A stretch of 27,331 bases of DNA from Syntrophomonas sp. UBA4911 (GTDB taxonomy: Bacteria; Bacillota; Syntrophomonadia; Syntrophomonadales; Syntrophomonadaceae): contig DHCD01000031.1 of the NCBI GenBank assembly GCA_002398105.1, positions 24,888 to 52,218 on the forward strand, in the 5' to 3' direction. Made by a program: the position numbers and the translations under genes. The notes below the pieces were generated by a model that saw only the letters and a program-made list of their open reading frames with translations, was not told the origin of the DNA and made no database searches. Positions 14,005 to 23,800 of the stretch are shown here, in pieces; position 1 is the first letter of the stretch, and each line of letters opens with the position of its first letter.

Positions 14005-15138
14005 ATGGATAAAATCAACAGGTTTCAGCTTTACTGCATGTTATCGCTCATGGCTGTCCCCATGGCTTTCCTTATCGTACCCAGACTGGTGGCTGCTCCG
14101 CTGGAGAATAATGCCTGGCTGGCGATAGTTGCTTCTCTGATACCAGGAAGCATGGTTATTTATATTTATACGGCTATTATCAAAAAAAGCCGGCAGCCCT
14201 TTCCTGTCCTGTTGGAAGAACACCTGGGCCGATGGGGGGGGAAAGCCGTCGCCATTTTGTATATACCGTTCTTTATCCTCGCCAGCAGTTTCGCCTTGCG
14301 CCTCTTCGTGGATTTTATTGAAACCAATGTCCTTCCCGGTACTCCGATCAGTGTCTTTATCGGGCTGATACTTGTCGCCAGCTTTGCCGGGATCAAGTCC
14401 GGGCTTATCAATATAGCCCGTATGATAGAAATAATTTCCTATGTGGGTTTCCCATTTACCTTGCTGATGCTATTTCTGACCATCACTCACAACCATGATT
14501 TCAGCAATCTGCAGCCTTTCGGCTATATGAGCGGGCGGGATTTTGCCCAGGGATTACAATTTGCCGCCATAGCCCTGCTGCATATGATGCCGGTGCTTAC
14601 ACTGGGCTATCATTTTAACCAGCCTCAGCACCTGACGGCAACTATGATTCAAGCCATGGTAAGTTATGTCCTGGTTATGCTGTTAACCACCCTGGCTACC
14701 ATCGTGGTCCTGGGCGGAGAAAACGTCAATCTTTTTATCTTTCCCACGTTTGTAAGCATACGCTTGATAAGCATCGGCGATTTTATTCAGAATATAGACA
14801 TTATTTTTATAGGAATCTGGATATTGGGCATTTTTGGCGTTATAACCATCTGGTGGTTCATGACCTGCTACACCATCCAAAAGGTTTTTCACCTTCATGA
14901 TTACCGTTTTCTGGCCGCACCTACGGCACTGATTATCGGGGTAGGCTCGGTTATGCTAAGTCCCAATATTTTAGAGCTCAATCTGGTAATAGAACGGGTT
15001 TTGCCTCCGGTTTACGGTTTTTTTCTATTACTTATCCCTCTGCTGATTTTTATCATCACCTTATTCAAGCGGCCGGTAGAACAGAATACTGAACTCGAAA
15101 GCCCCGAGTCCGTCCCCGAAGCAGCAGCTAAACAGTAA
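14005..15138 (+). CDS. Spore germinant receptor B subunit (GerAB family), copy 1
   Basis: Integral membrane protein of 377 aa, APC-superfamily transporter fold, that forms the ligand-binding B subunit of Ger-type receptors in the spore inner membrane. Ten or so hydrophobic segments are evident, and the opening KINRFQLYCMLSLMAVPMAF matches the spore permease family. The hydrophilic C-terminal tail (VEQNTELESPESVPEAAAKQ) is acidic. The ATG at 14005 is used with AGGTGG upstream; a GTG three codons earlier would overlap the ribosome site. It is the first gene of the cluster, ahead of the A subunit, unlike the usual A-B-C order. A small inverted repeat (15140-15155) follows the stop. Confidence 0.9.
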   Translation: MDKINRFQLYCMLSLMAVPMAFLIVPRLVAAPLENNAWLAIVASLIPGSMVIYIYTAIIKKSRQPFPVLLEEHLGRWGGKAVAILYIPFFILASSFALRLFVDFIETNVLPGTPISVFIGLILVASFAGIKSGLINIARMIEIISYVGFPFTLLMLFLTITHNHDFSNLQPFGYMSGRDFAQGLQFAAIALLHMMPVLTLGYHFNQPQHLTATMIQAMVSYVLVMLLTTLATIVVLGGENVNLFIFPTFVSIRLISIGDFIQNIDIIFIGIWILGIFGVITIWWFMTCYTIQKVFHLHDYRFLAAPTALIIGVGSVMLSPNILELNLVIERVLPPVYGFFLLLIPLLIFIITLFKRPVEQNTELESPESVPEAAAKQ

Positions 15139-15225
15139 AGTTCCAGACCTGGAACCCGTATAAATGTACCCACTCTGTTTAAACTAATTCAGGAGATACT
15201 TTAATTTTAAATAGCAGGAGTAGAT

Positions 15226-16791
15226 ATGCGCTTTATAAAAAGGGAAAACAGCCCGGTTAAAGAGCCGCAAGCAATAATATCCCGGCCTCTGTCCACCGAT
15301 ATAAAAGAGAACCTAAATCAGCTCCAGACTTTGCTGCAGCGCTGCTCCGATGCCGTTTTTCGGGAGCTGCTGATAGGCCACGATCCCGCCACCCGCTGTT
15401 TGATAGTTTATTTCGACGGCCTGGCGCAGCGTAAGATGCTGGACGACAATATTATTAAATCCCTGCAGTTGGAAGTGGAGATGACCAGAGAGCCTGGGAA
15501 TAAGCTGGAGCAGCCCGACCTGTTGACCGCCGTAGAGCAGTGCATAGTAAACATCGCTGAATTAAAGCAAGGCATATCAACCTTTGAGGCCCTTATCCAT
15601 GCTATAAGTTCCGGCGATAGCGTTATTTTGATTGACGGCTATGACCGGGCCCTGGTGGCAGGCACCCGGTTCTGGAATACCCGTAATGTAACCACCCCCG
15701 AGAACGAACTGGTCATATTCGGTCCTAAGGAAGGTTTTGTTGAAACCCTGCGTTTTAATACCGCTTTAATGCGGCGGCGCCTTAAATCCAGCCATTTTAA
15801 AATCGAAAGCATAGTTATGGGAAGAATATCCAAGACAGATGTGGCCTTATGTTATATTGACACTATCGCTTCCCCGCAATTAGTGGATGAAATCCGCCGG
15901 CGCCTGCAGGCAATAGATATTGACGCCATTTTGGACAGCAATTATATCCAAGAGTTGATTATGGATCACAAATCCACGATCTTCTCCCAGACGGAACAGA
16001 CCGAAAAACCGGATCGGGCCGTAGCCCACATGCTGGAAGGCAAAATATGCATCTTAGTAGACGGCTCCCCCATGGCTCTGGTCTTGCCGACCTCGTTCCC
16101 GCGTTACTGGATTTCTTCTGAAGATTATTATGTCCACTATATTCCGGCCTCCCTTTTTCGCATCGGCCGTTTTGCCGCTTTCCTAATGGCCTTGACTCTG
16201 CCTTCGCTTTATGTGGCGGTGATCAGCTACCATCAGGAAATGGTTCCTACGGCATTATATCTTACCATTGCCGCTTCCCGGGAAGGAGTCCCCTTCCCCT
16301 CGTTTGTGGAGGCCCTTTTGATGGAGCTTACTTTTGAACTGCTGCGTGAAGCCGGTTTGCGCCTGCCCCGGGCCGTAGGTCCGGCGGTCAGCATCGTGGG
16401 AGCTTTGATAATCGGCGATGCAGCGGTACGAGCCGGCCTGGTTTCCACTCCCATGGTAGTGATAGTAGCTTTTACGGGAATCGCCTCTTTCGTTTCCCCC
16501 AGTTATAATGCCGCCATGATAGTGCGCATAGCCCGTTTCGCTTTTTTGTTCGCCGCTGCTTTATTAGGCTTTTTGGGAATAATGGTGCTATTTATTCTGA
16601 TGCTGATCCGCATGGTTTCCCTGTCGTCATTTGGGATGCCGTATCTGTCCCCAATCGCTCCGCTGAATCTTCAGGAATTAGCGGATATTGTGGTGCGGCG
16701 ACCCTGGTTTAAGATGTATAAGCGACCTTACCAGGAGGGTATGCAAAACCAGACCCGCCTCAACACCGATGGGAAGGAGTCTAAAGGCTGA
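15226..16791 (+). CDS. gerAA: Spore germinant receptor A subunit (GerAA family)
   Basis: The only A subunit in the window, 521 aa. Its soluble N-terminal part (about 1-290) has the family marks SDAVFRELLIGHDPATRCLI, ISSGDSVILIDGYDRAL and TEKPDRAVAHMLEGKICILV followed by DGSPMAL. The C-terminal part (about 305-480) holds several transmembrane helices, including RIGRFAAFLMALTLPSLYVA and LRLPRAVGPAVSIVGALIIG. In the GerA family this subunit oligomerises into an ion channel that opens on germinant binding. ATG follows AGGAG by 5 bases. The TGA overlaps the next gene's ATG by one base (TGATG), so A and C are translationally coupled. Confidence 0.95.
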   Translation: MRFIKRENSPVKEPQAIISRPLSTDIKENLNQLQTLLQRCSDAVFRELLIGHDPATRCLIVYFDGLAQRKMLDDNIIKSLQLEVEMTREPGNKLEQPDLLTAVEQCIVNIAELKQGISTFEALIHAISSGDSVILIDGYDRALVAGTRFWNTRNVTTPENELVIFGPKEGFVETLRFNTALMRRRLKSSHFKIESIVMGRISKTDVALCYIDTIASPQLVDEIRRRLQAIDIDAILDSNYIQELIMDHKSTIFSQTEQTEKPDRAVAHMLEGKICILVDGSPMALVLPTSFPRYWISSEDYYVHYIPASLFRIGRFAAFLMALTLPSLYVAVISYHQEMVPTALYLTIAASREGVPFPSFVEALLMELTFELLREAGLRLPRAVGPAVSIVGALIIGDAAVRAGLVSTPMVVIVAFTGIASFVSPSYNAAMIVRIARFAFLFAAALLGFLGIMVLFILMLIRMVSLSSFGMPYLSPIAPLNLQELADIVVRRPWFKMYKRPYQEGMQNQTRLNTDGKESKG

Positions 16792-17930
16792 TGCGGCGCT
16801 TTGGTTTGGGCCTGCTGATGCTACTGTTGCTGCCCCTGGCCGGGTGTCAGGCGACAGAGGTCAATGACGCCAGCCCAGCTCTTGGTATAGGTGCTGATTT
16901 GGAAGGGGAGCAGATTAAAATAAGCATCCAGCTAGCCAAACCGCTTCCCCCTGAGCAAAGCGGCAAAGAAGTGCCTTTCACAACGGTTTCCGGTGTGGGG
17001 CGGACTGCCAGTGAAGCCACCCGCAATATTTCTCTGTCTATTCCCCGGCAGGCCCTATGGTCCCATGCTCCTGCCTTTTTTATAAGCGATACCCTGGCTC
17101 AGCGGGATCTGAGCCTGATAGTCGATATTTTATCCCGCGATCCTGAAGTCCGCAAAAGTGCCCGGATTTTCGTCGCCCGCGGCAATACTGTCGAAGAAAT
17201 AATGTCGTCCCAGACCCCCTTGGAACCTTATTCCTGTTTGGGTATACGGGATTTGCTGCGCGCACAGGAAAAACAATTGGGCATATACACTGCGGTAAGC
17301 CTGGGAGAATTTATGTTTGCCCTTTCCACGGCCGGAATAGACCCCCTGGTGCCCCAGGTAAGCCTGGTAAAACAGGGAGATAAAATGATCCCTACTCTTG
17401 ACGGAACGGCCGCGTTCAAAGGTAAAAAAATGGTAGGGTCGTTAAATAGAGATGAAACCCAGGGCTACCGCTGGATGAAAACGGGTTTAACCCAGGGCGG
17501 AATAATTATTATCCCCTCTCCCCTTGATCCTCAACAAAAGGTAAGTTTGGAGGTAATCCGTTCCCAGAGCCAAAGTCAGACAATAATTAAGGATGACGAA
17601 ATCAAAATAAAGATAGAAATCAATGCTGAAGGCAACTTCTATGAACAGAACTCCATCGGCCAGGTTTTAACTCCGGTAAATATTAAAAAGATGGAAGAAC
17701 TGGCCAGCCGGGAGATTACTCGCCAATGCCATGCCAGCATTGCCCGGGCTCAATTACTTGACAGTGATATTTTCGGCTGGGGCCGGGCAGTGGAAACTGC
17801 GTCTCCCCATACCTGGGAACAGGTTAAATTGGATTGGTATGAAATTTTTCCTCGAATACAGGCGGAGGTGGAAGTCAAGTTTTTTATACGCCGGACTTAC
17901 CTCACCGCCGATTCTTTCGTCTTCCGTTAA
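16791..17930 (+). CDS. Spore germinant receptor C subunit lipoprotein (GerAC family), copy 1
   Basis: Lipoprotein (379 aa) on the outer face of the spore inner membrane. A signal peptide with a clean lipobox, LPLAGC, predicts lipidation of Cys19. GerAC features follow: EVNDASPALGIGADLEGEQ, GRTASEATRNISLSIPRQAL, LWSHAPAFFI and a C-terminal domain ending RIQAEVEVKFFIRRTYL. Start overlaps the gerAA stop. It is clearly paralogous to the second C gene at 18205-19356 (shared GRT-EA-RNI and ST-GIDP segments), with a small membrane-protein gene between them, indicating an old tandem duplication. Confidence 0.92.
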   Translation: MRRFGLGLLMLLLLPLAGCQATEVNDASPALGIGADLEGEQIKISIQLAKPLPPEQSGKEVPFTTVSGVGRTASEATRNISLSIPRQALWSHAPAFFISDTLAQRDLSLIVDILSRDPEVRKSARIFVARGNTVEEIMSSQTPLEPYSCLGIRDLLRAQEKQLGIYTAVSLGEFMFALSTAGIDPLVPQVSLVKQGDKMIPTLDGTAAFKGKKMVGSLNRDETQGYRWMKTGLTQGGIIIIPSPLDPQQKVSLEVIRSQSQSQTIIKDDEIKIKIEINAEGNFYEQNSIGQVLTPVNIKKMEELASREITRQCHASIARAQLLDSDIFGWGRAVETASPHTWEQVKLDWYEIFPRIQAEVEVKFFIRRTYLTADSFVFR

Positions 17931-17969
17931 ACAGACCCGGAGCCTGCGGAGGACATAGGGAGGCTTAAC

Positions 17970-18212
17970 GTGCTTACGATTCTTATTTTTATCTTTATTT
18001 TGATTCCGGTCCTGGAATTGCCAACTCTCTTGCGGCAGCGGCACTACCATGCCCTGGCGGTTTTCTTATGTTTTTATCTGGTCGGAGTATATTTGGGCCT
18101 GGCCCAATTTTACGGCTGGAATATCTATAACCCTATAGAGACGCTTCTGACTATGCTGGGTGCTCTTCCCGCACCTAGTCCGGAAATATTGGTGAGGTGG
18201 GCCTGTGTATAG
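17970..18212 (+). CDS. Small two-helix membrane protein, candidate Ger D subunit
   Basis: An 80-aa protein starting at GTG 17970, with GGGAGG about 7 bases upstream. Residues 2-20 (LTILIFIFILIPVLELPTL) and about 31-52 (LAVFLCFYLVGVYLGLAQFY) look like two transmembrane helices joined by a short basic loop (RQRHYH). Some Bacillus ger operons carry a D gene for a protein of about 75 aa with two membrane helices that modulates receptor function; size, topology and position fit that, but sequence similarity was not tested. Its last 8 bases overlap the GTG of the second C gene. Confidence 0.7.
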   Translation: MLTILIFIFILIPVLELPTLLRQRHYHALAVFLCFYLVGVYLGLAQFYGWNIYNPIETLLTMLGALPAPSPEILVRWACV

Positions 18213-19356
18213 ACATATAATCGCAGTGCTCCTCATTTTAATTTTGACTATGATCTGCGGCGGCTGCTGGAATCTGGTTGAGGTTAACGATACTGCTATT
18301 GTAGCCGGTATGGGAGTTGATGTATTGGATGACGAGCAGATACATCTTTCGGTCCAGGTGGAGACTGCCTCTACTATCGCCGAGGGCGAACCGTTAAAGC
18401 CGGAAACCGTAGTTTTGACCGGTACCGGCCGGACCATAACTGAAGCGGCCCGCAATATCACCCTGATCATGCCCCGCATCCCGCTCTGGTCCCATGCCGG
18501 CAGCCTGGTTATAGGAGAGCAACTGGCCCGCAGCGATCTGGCCCGGATAATTGACTTTTTCGCCCGTAATCGTAATGTGCGTATGGATTCCACTATGCTG
18601 GTGGCTAAAAACGCCAGGCCCGACCAGGTCTTTTCCGCCCAGAACCCCCTTACCGGGTGTTCTGCCCGCAGACTGGAGGATATGCTGGCTTTTGCAGAAA
18701 TTAACCGGGGAAATTATGTCTCCGTCAGCATAGCGGAATTTATATTTAAGCTGTCTACCCCGGGGATTGATCCGACTCTGCCCATGTTGACGACAGTTGT
18801 TTCCGACTCGGGCCCGATTTTAAAATTGCACGAAACCGCGGTTTTTCGGGAGCGCCGTATGGTGGGAGTTTTAAATGAAAGGGAAAGCCGCGGATTTCGC
18901 TGGCTATACCCGGTAAAGAATGTAGGCGGGCTGCTGGTGGTCGACATGCCTCAGGGCAAAGGAAGGGTCGCCTTTGAGCCGGCCAAGTTTACCTGCCGGC
19001 AAACCCCGCGTTTTCAGAACGGGCGGGTGGTGATGAATATCGAAATCAATGCGATGCTTAATTTTTACGAACAGCAAGGAGATAATAAGCTGATCGGGCT
19101 TTATCAGCGGCAGGACCTGGAGATAGCTGCCGCTCGGGAAATCAGGAAAGAAGTTCGGGCCTGTATAGATAAAGCCCAGAGCCTCAATAGCGATATCATG
19201 GGATGGGGACAAATGGTCTACCGTCATCATCCCTCCCAGTGGGAAAAAATACAAGGCAACTGGGGGCAATTGTACCCCCAAGTTAAGGCTGATATCAAGG
19301 TAACCTGCCGGGTAGACAGAACTAACCTGAGCGCTCATTCTTTTGAATTCAGGTAG
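18205..19356 (+). CDS. Spore germinant receptor C subunit lipoprotein (GerAC family), copy 2
   Basis: Second C-type lipoprotein, 383 aa. GTG start with GAGGTGGG nearby. The signal peptide is strongly hydrophobic (IIAVLLILILTMICGGC), with Cys21 as the likely lipidated residue followed by WNLVEVND, the common mature start of GerAC proteins; the Cys at -3 of the lipobox is unusual. Core features: GRTITEAARNITLIMPRIPL, WSHAGSLVIGE, ISTA-like SVSIAEFIFKLSTPGIDP, and a C-terminal YPQVKADIKVTCRVDRTNLS. It may replace or partner copy 1 in alternative receptor assemblies. It overlaps the small membrane protein gene by 8 bases. Confidence 0.92.
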   Translation: MYRHIIAVLLILILTMICGGCWNLVEVNDTAIVAGMGVDVLDDEQIHLSVQVETASTIAEGEPLKPETVVLTGTGRTITEAARNITLIMPRIPLWSHAGSLVIGEQLARSDLARIIDFFARNRNVRMDSTMLVAKNARPDQVFSAQNPLTGCSARRLEDMLAFAEINRGNYVSVSIAEFIFKLSTPGIDPTLPMLTTVVSDSGPILKLHETAVFRERRMVGVLNERESRGFRWLYPVKNVGGLLVVDMPQGKGRVAFEPAKFTCRQTPRFQNGRVVMNIEINAMLNFYEQQGDNKLIGLYQRQDLEIAAAREIRKEVRACIDKAQSLNSDIMGWGQMVYRHHPSQWEKIQGNWGQLYPQVKADIKVTCRVDRTNLSAHSFEFR

Positions 19357-19433
19357 GAAAGCAGGGAGGGACGCTTATTTTAGGATTGATGGCAGTTTTT
19401 ACCCTTATGATAGCGTTAAGGGAAGGGCCGGCT

Positions 19434-19613
19434 ATGATCAGAAGGAAAGAGTGGAAAGAGATATTGACGGTGACGGTTCTGGTTTTTTTATCTCTGGTTT
19501 ATGGAATGGATTATTTCCTGCAGCTTCACCTTTTGCCTGACCCTAAGGCCCTGGTCTATAAAGTATTTCCCCTGGGACAGGAATACAGAGATTTTTTTAA
19601 TTTGAGATATTAG
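19434..19613 (+). CDS. Small single-helix membrane protein in the ger cluster
   Basis: A 59-aa protein of unknown function. ATG at 19434 follows GGGAAGG by about 7 bases; the frame stays open upstream (ATG at 19389, TTG at 19386), but those starts lack well-spaced ribosome sites. The N-terminus is basic (MIRRKEWKE), then one hydrophobic helix (about 10-28, ILTVTVLVFLSLVYG), then a short polar tail (FPLGQEYRDFFNLRY). It lies 77 bases after the second C gene and before a terminator-like hairpin. Occurrence in a ger cluster suggests a role in receptor assembly or regulation, which is inference only. Confidence 0.6.
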   Translation: MIRRKEWKEILTVTVLVFLSLVYGMDYFLQLHLLPDPKALVYKVFPLGQEYRDFFNLRY

Positions 19614-19646
19614 GCTCTGATTCGGAAGGATGCCAAAAACACAGGA

Positions 19647-19720
19647 GGGAAGACCCGAAAGCCCTGATCTGTTTTTATTCACAAAACAGGTCGGCCTCCG
19701 TCTTTCCCGCCAGTTTTTTT
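19647..19720 (+). terminator. Hairpin terminator inside the ger cluster
   Basis: GGGAAGAC (19647-19654) pairs with GTCTTTCCC (19700-19708), and an inner stem of about 10 bp (GATCTGTTTT with AAAACAGGTC, one G-U) closes around ATTCAC. T7 follows at 19714-19720. This lies between the small membrane protein and the last B gene, 26 bases before the latter's start, so the final gene may be partly insulated or attenuated. Confidence 0.6.
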
Positions 19721-19745
19721 ACCAGAATTGGAGGAGGTGCATATC

Positions 19746-20879
19746 ATGTCGAGTACAACTTTATCCTCCCGGCAGACCGCTTTTATATTATTCATGATCC
19801 TGGTAGGCAACGCCCTGGTCGCGCCTGCTGCCGGTTCGGGAAACAGTTCCTGGATATCCAACCTTCTGGCAGCGCTGGCAGGTTGGTATGTGCTTGCGGT
19901 TATAATAGGAGTTCAAAAAGCTTTTCCCGGTCGGAGCATAATCCAAATCACTGAGCTCTGTCTGGGTAAACTGGGCGGCAAGCTTTTAAATTTTATTTAT
20001 ATCAGCGCCATTTTTTACGCTACCATAGTTTATCTCTTTGATGCCTGTGTCATAATCAGAACGATATTGCCTTTTATTACCTGCTACCTGCTGCGGCCTT
20101 TAATAATGCTGGCGGCTGCTTACTGCATCTACAAAGGGGTGAATACGGTCGGTAGGTTAACTGAAATATTAGTACCTATAGCATTACTGCTGGCCGGCCT
20201 GAGTTTTATCCTCATATTTATCATAGCTGATTTCAGCCGCTTGCAGCCGGTATGGGCTGACTGGAAAGCTTTATTGGGGGGAATCATTGAAAGCGCCGGC
20301 TGGCCTTACAGCAGCATCAGTTGCTTGGCTATGCTTCTTCCCTTTGTAACGGATTTAGCGGCAAAGAAAAAAACTATTTACATCTGGTATCTGGCCGGAG
20401 TATCGGTTGTTGCCTTGAGAAGCTTTCTGGTTATCGCGGTGCTGGGTCCGGAAATGACTATCCTGCTGCGATTTCCCCTCTATGCATCACTGCGCATGCT
20501 GACCCTGGCTGATTTTCAACGGGTGGAGCTGTTTTTTTTCCTTCTCTGGTTTACCGGCGGTTTTGTCGTGCTTATGATAAACTACCTGGCGGCTTCGCTG
20601 GCCTTGAAGGATTATATCGGTCTGCCCCGCCTTAATCCCCTGGTTCTTCCCCTGGGTTTTTTTCTTACCGTAATATCACTTTATATGTACAGTTCGGATA
20701 TGGAATTTTATGCTCTGGGCTCAGTCACAACACCATTAATAAGCCTCACCCTTAATCTGCTTTATCTGACTATAGTAGGGGCAGTAGTCAAGCTGCGCAA
20801 GCAACATGCTGGAAAACCGTCTATATTATCTGCAGAATTTCGCCCAGAGCCTGCAAAGAGGCCGAGCCGTCCAGGTTAA
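19746..20879 (+). CDS. Spore germinant receptor B subunit (GerAB family), copy 2
   Basis: Second B-type subunit, also 377 aa, with about ten membrane helices. The start SSRQTAFILFMILVGNALVA and the following WYVLAVIIGVQKAFPG fit the spore permease family. The ATG at 19746 has GGAGGAGGTG 6 bases upstream; an in-frame TTG at 19728 overlaps that site. It is distant in sequence from the B gene at 14005, so they are not recent copies and could recognise different germinants. The basic C-terminal tail (about the last 20 residues) is encoded within the 59 bases that also encode the end of mfd on the other strand. Confidence 0.9.
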   Translation: MSSTTLSSRQTAFILFMILVGNALVAPAAGSGNSSWISNLLAALAGWYVLAVIIGVQKAFPGRSIIQITELCLGKLGGKLLNFIYISAIFYATIVYLFDACVIIRTILPFITCYLLRPLIMLAAAYCIYKGVNTVGRLTEILVPIALLLAGLSFILIFIIADFSRLQPVWADWKALLGGIIESAGWPYSSISCLAMLLPFVTDLAAKKKTIYIWYLAGVSVVALRSFLVIAVLGPEMTILLRFPLYASLRMLTLADFQRVELFFFLLWFTGGFVVLMINYLAASLALKDYIGLPRLNPLVLPLGFFLTVISLYMYSSDMEFYALGSVTTPLISLTLNLLYLTIVGAVVKLRKQHAGKPSILSAEFRPEPAKRPSRPG

Positions 20880-23800
20880 GCACCAGGGTATAGTCGTTGA
20901 GCCGGCGTAATTTAAACTTCCGGCTTATTACCCCCAGATGTGAAGGCAGCTTGTCGACCGTCCTGATTTCCACCTGCCGGCCTTTGCGGCGCAGGGACTT
21001 TATATCCTTGTTGCGGGCCATGATACGCAACGATGCTATTTGCAGGAAATTTTCCACCGGCTGGGGAGGATGACCAAAACGGTCCCGCAGTTCACTGCGT
21101 ATGTCTTCTATTTCCTGCTGTTCAGTGGCCAGCAGAAGACGACGGTAAAGCCGCATTTTAGCGCCGGAGTCAGGGATATAAGTTTCCGGTATGTAATAGT
21201 CCACATCAATGTCCATCTGGGTAGTGATTTCCTCCCGGGGGCTTTGCCCTTTAAGCCGGGCGGTCTCCTGTTCCAGCAGACGGCAGTAAAGGTCAAAACC
21301 TACGGCGTGAATATAGCCGTGCTGCTCCGGTCCCAGGATGTTACCGGCCCCCCTTATTTCCAGATCCCGCAGAGCTATCTTCATTCCGGAGCCGAGCTCA
21401 TTGAATTCCCGAATGGCATTGAGACGCTTCTGAGCGGTTTCGGTAATAATTTTATCCGGGCAGTAAGTGAGATAGGCATAGGCAATACGATCAGATCGCC
21501 CTACCCTGCCTCGCAGCTGGTAAAGCTGGGCCAGCCCCATTTTATCAGCCTCATCAATTATGATGGTATTTACATTAGGCATATCCAGACCCGACTCAAT
21601 AATAGTAGTACAGAGAAAAATCTGATATTTCCCCTGCAGGAAGTCCATCACCGTACGGGAAAGTTCATCCTCTTTCATTCTGCCGTGTCCAACCGCTATT
21701 GTCACTTCAGGAAGGGTCTCCCGCAAACGTTCATATACCCGGTAAATATCCTCAATACGGTTGTGAACAAAGAATACCTGACCCTGACGTTCCAGCTCGC
21801 TATCTATCGCCCGGGAGACTATCTCATCGTTATATTCGAGCACATAGGTGGTAATGGGATAACGCTCCGGAGGCGGGGTCTCTATTATGCTCAAATCGCG
21901 CAAACCGGTTAATGCCATATGCAGGCTGCGGGGAATAGGGGTAGCAGATAGAGACACCACATCTACAGTCTCTTTTAAAGCCTTGATTTTTTCTTTCTGA
22001 GCTACGCCGAAACGGTGTTCCTCATCAACCACTAAAAGGCCCAGGTTTTTGAATAAGATATCTCGTGACAGCAAGCGGTGGGTGCCAATAACGACATCGG
22101 TCACCCCTTTTTTTATATCGGCAATTATTCGCTTCTGCTCACTGCCGGAGCGAAACCGGCTTAATACTTCTATAGTGCAGGGATAGTCCCGGAAACGTTC
22201 GCTGAAAGTCTGGTAATGCTGCTCGGCCAGAACCGTGGTGGGAACCAGCACGGCTACCTGTTTCCCGTCCATAATAGCCTTGAAAACCGCGCGCATGGCC
22301 ACCTCGGTCTTGCCATAACCCACGTCTCCACAAACCAGGCGATCCATGGGACGTCTGCTTTCCATATCCCGTTTGACATCATTGATGCTCTTCAGTTGAT
22401 CCGGAGTTTCTTCATAAGGAAAAGCCTGCTCAAATTCCTGCTGCCAGGGGGTATCCAAAGAGAAAGCATAACCTTCACTGGCCTCCCGGCTGGCATAAAG
22501 GCGCAGCAGGTCTTCGGCCATTTCCCGGACAGACTCGGAAACCTTTTTCCGGGTGCGCTCCCATTCACTGCCGCCCAATTTGCTCAGGCGGGGAGCCTTT
22601 TTTTCCGAAGTGGTATATTGATAAAGCAAATCCAACTTTTCTACCGGCAGATACAGCTTATCGGTTCCGGCATATTGCAGGAGAATATATTCCCGGGTGA
22701 CCCCGTCATTTTCCACCTGGGTCACACCCCGGAAGATACCTATGCCGTAATTCTCATGAACAACGTAATCCCCCAGTTTCAGATCCTCCAGCAGTATGCG
22801 TTCCGGGGATTTTTTACGCTGATGGCCGCTGGGCCCATGAGTTTTACCCCATATATCCTTTTCAGCGACCACGGCAGCCTTCAGAGTTTGACTGACAAAG
22901 CCTTTTTCCATGGTCCGATTAAGAAAGCCGGTCGTATTTATATGCTGATCAAGCAGTTCTTTCCGGATCTGCTCCCGGGCTACTTTGCTTTTGACCGCCA
23001 GCTGTATCAGGTAACCCTTTTCCTGCCATTCCTTGAGCCGGCCGTAGAGCATGCTGAGATTGGCATAGAAGGGCTCCATCTCCTGCTGGGAGACATGCTC
23101 CATCATCGCTACCGGCACTTGGGGAATATTACCGGGAAAAAAGGAATGGTACAGACCCGGCCAGGATTGTATAGTATCCCGCAGGTTTTCCAGTTCCATT
23201 ACGGCCGGTTCCCGGATTATTCTGCCTTCCCGCCGCGCTTCGCGTACAAACTCCCGGTGGCGCTTCAACTCTTTATCATATAAACGGTAAAAATCCCGGG
23301 CCTCATCCAGAAACAATACGGTGCTGGCTGGCAGGTAATCCATAAGTGTGCTTTGCGGCCGCTCTCCCCACAGTTCATCGGCCGGGGTTATGCTTAAACG
23401 GTCTTCTTTTTGGCCGGAACGCTGGCTGTCTATGTCAAAACGACGGATCGAGTCGATAAAATCGCCAAAAAACTCTACTCTTAAGGCTTCTTTTACCGCC
23501 GGAGGGAAAATATCCAGCAGTCCTCCCCGCACAGCGAACTCACCTGGTCTGGTTACCGTGGCGACCCGGTTATAGCCGTTATCGACCAGTCGGGGCAGGA
23601 CGGCCTGCAACGGCTGTTCGTCTTCCGGGTGCAGTTGCAGGGTGGAAGCCTGCATTTGTCGGGGACTGATAAGATAATACATAAAGGCTGCCGGGGTAGT
23701 AATGATTATTCCGCTGCGGGCCGGATGCTGCAGGCACTCCTGCAGAGTGAGGATGCGGCCGGTTTCCACCGAAGAATAGTTTTCTTTCATGAATACAAAA

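Noticed and set aside
15140..15155. Inverted repeat GTTCCAG-AC-CTGGAAC as terminator between the first gerB and gerA
   Set aside because: Stem is short and no T run follows; the downstream gene has no promoter of its own that could be seen.
22216..23283. Plus-strand open frame of 355 codons
   Set aside because: Lies wholly within mfd on the opposite strand, where the real protein has all helicase motifs; composition looks like a mirror frame.
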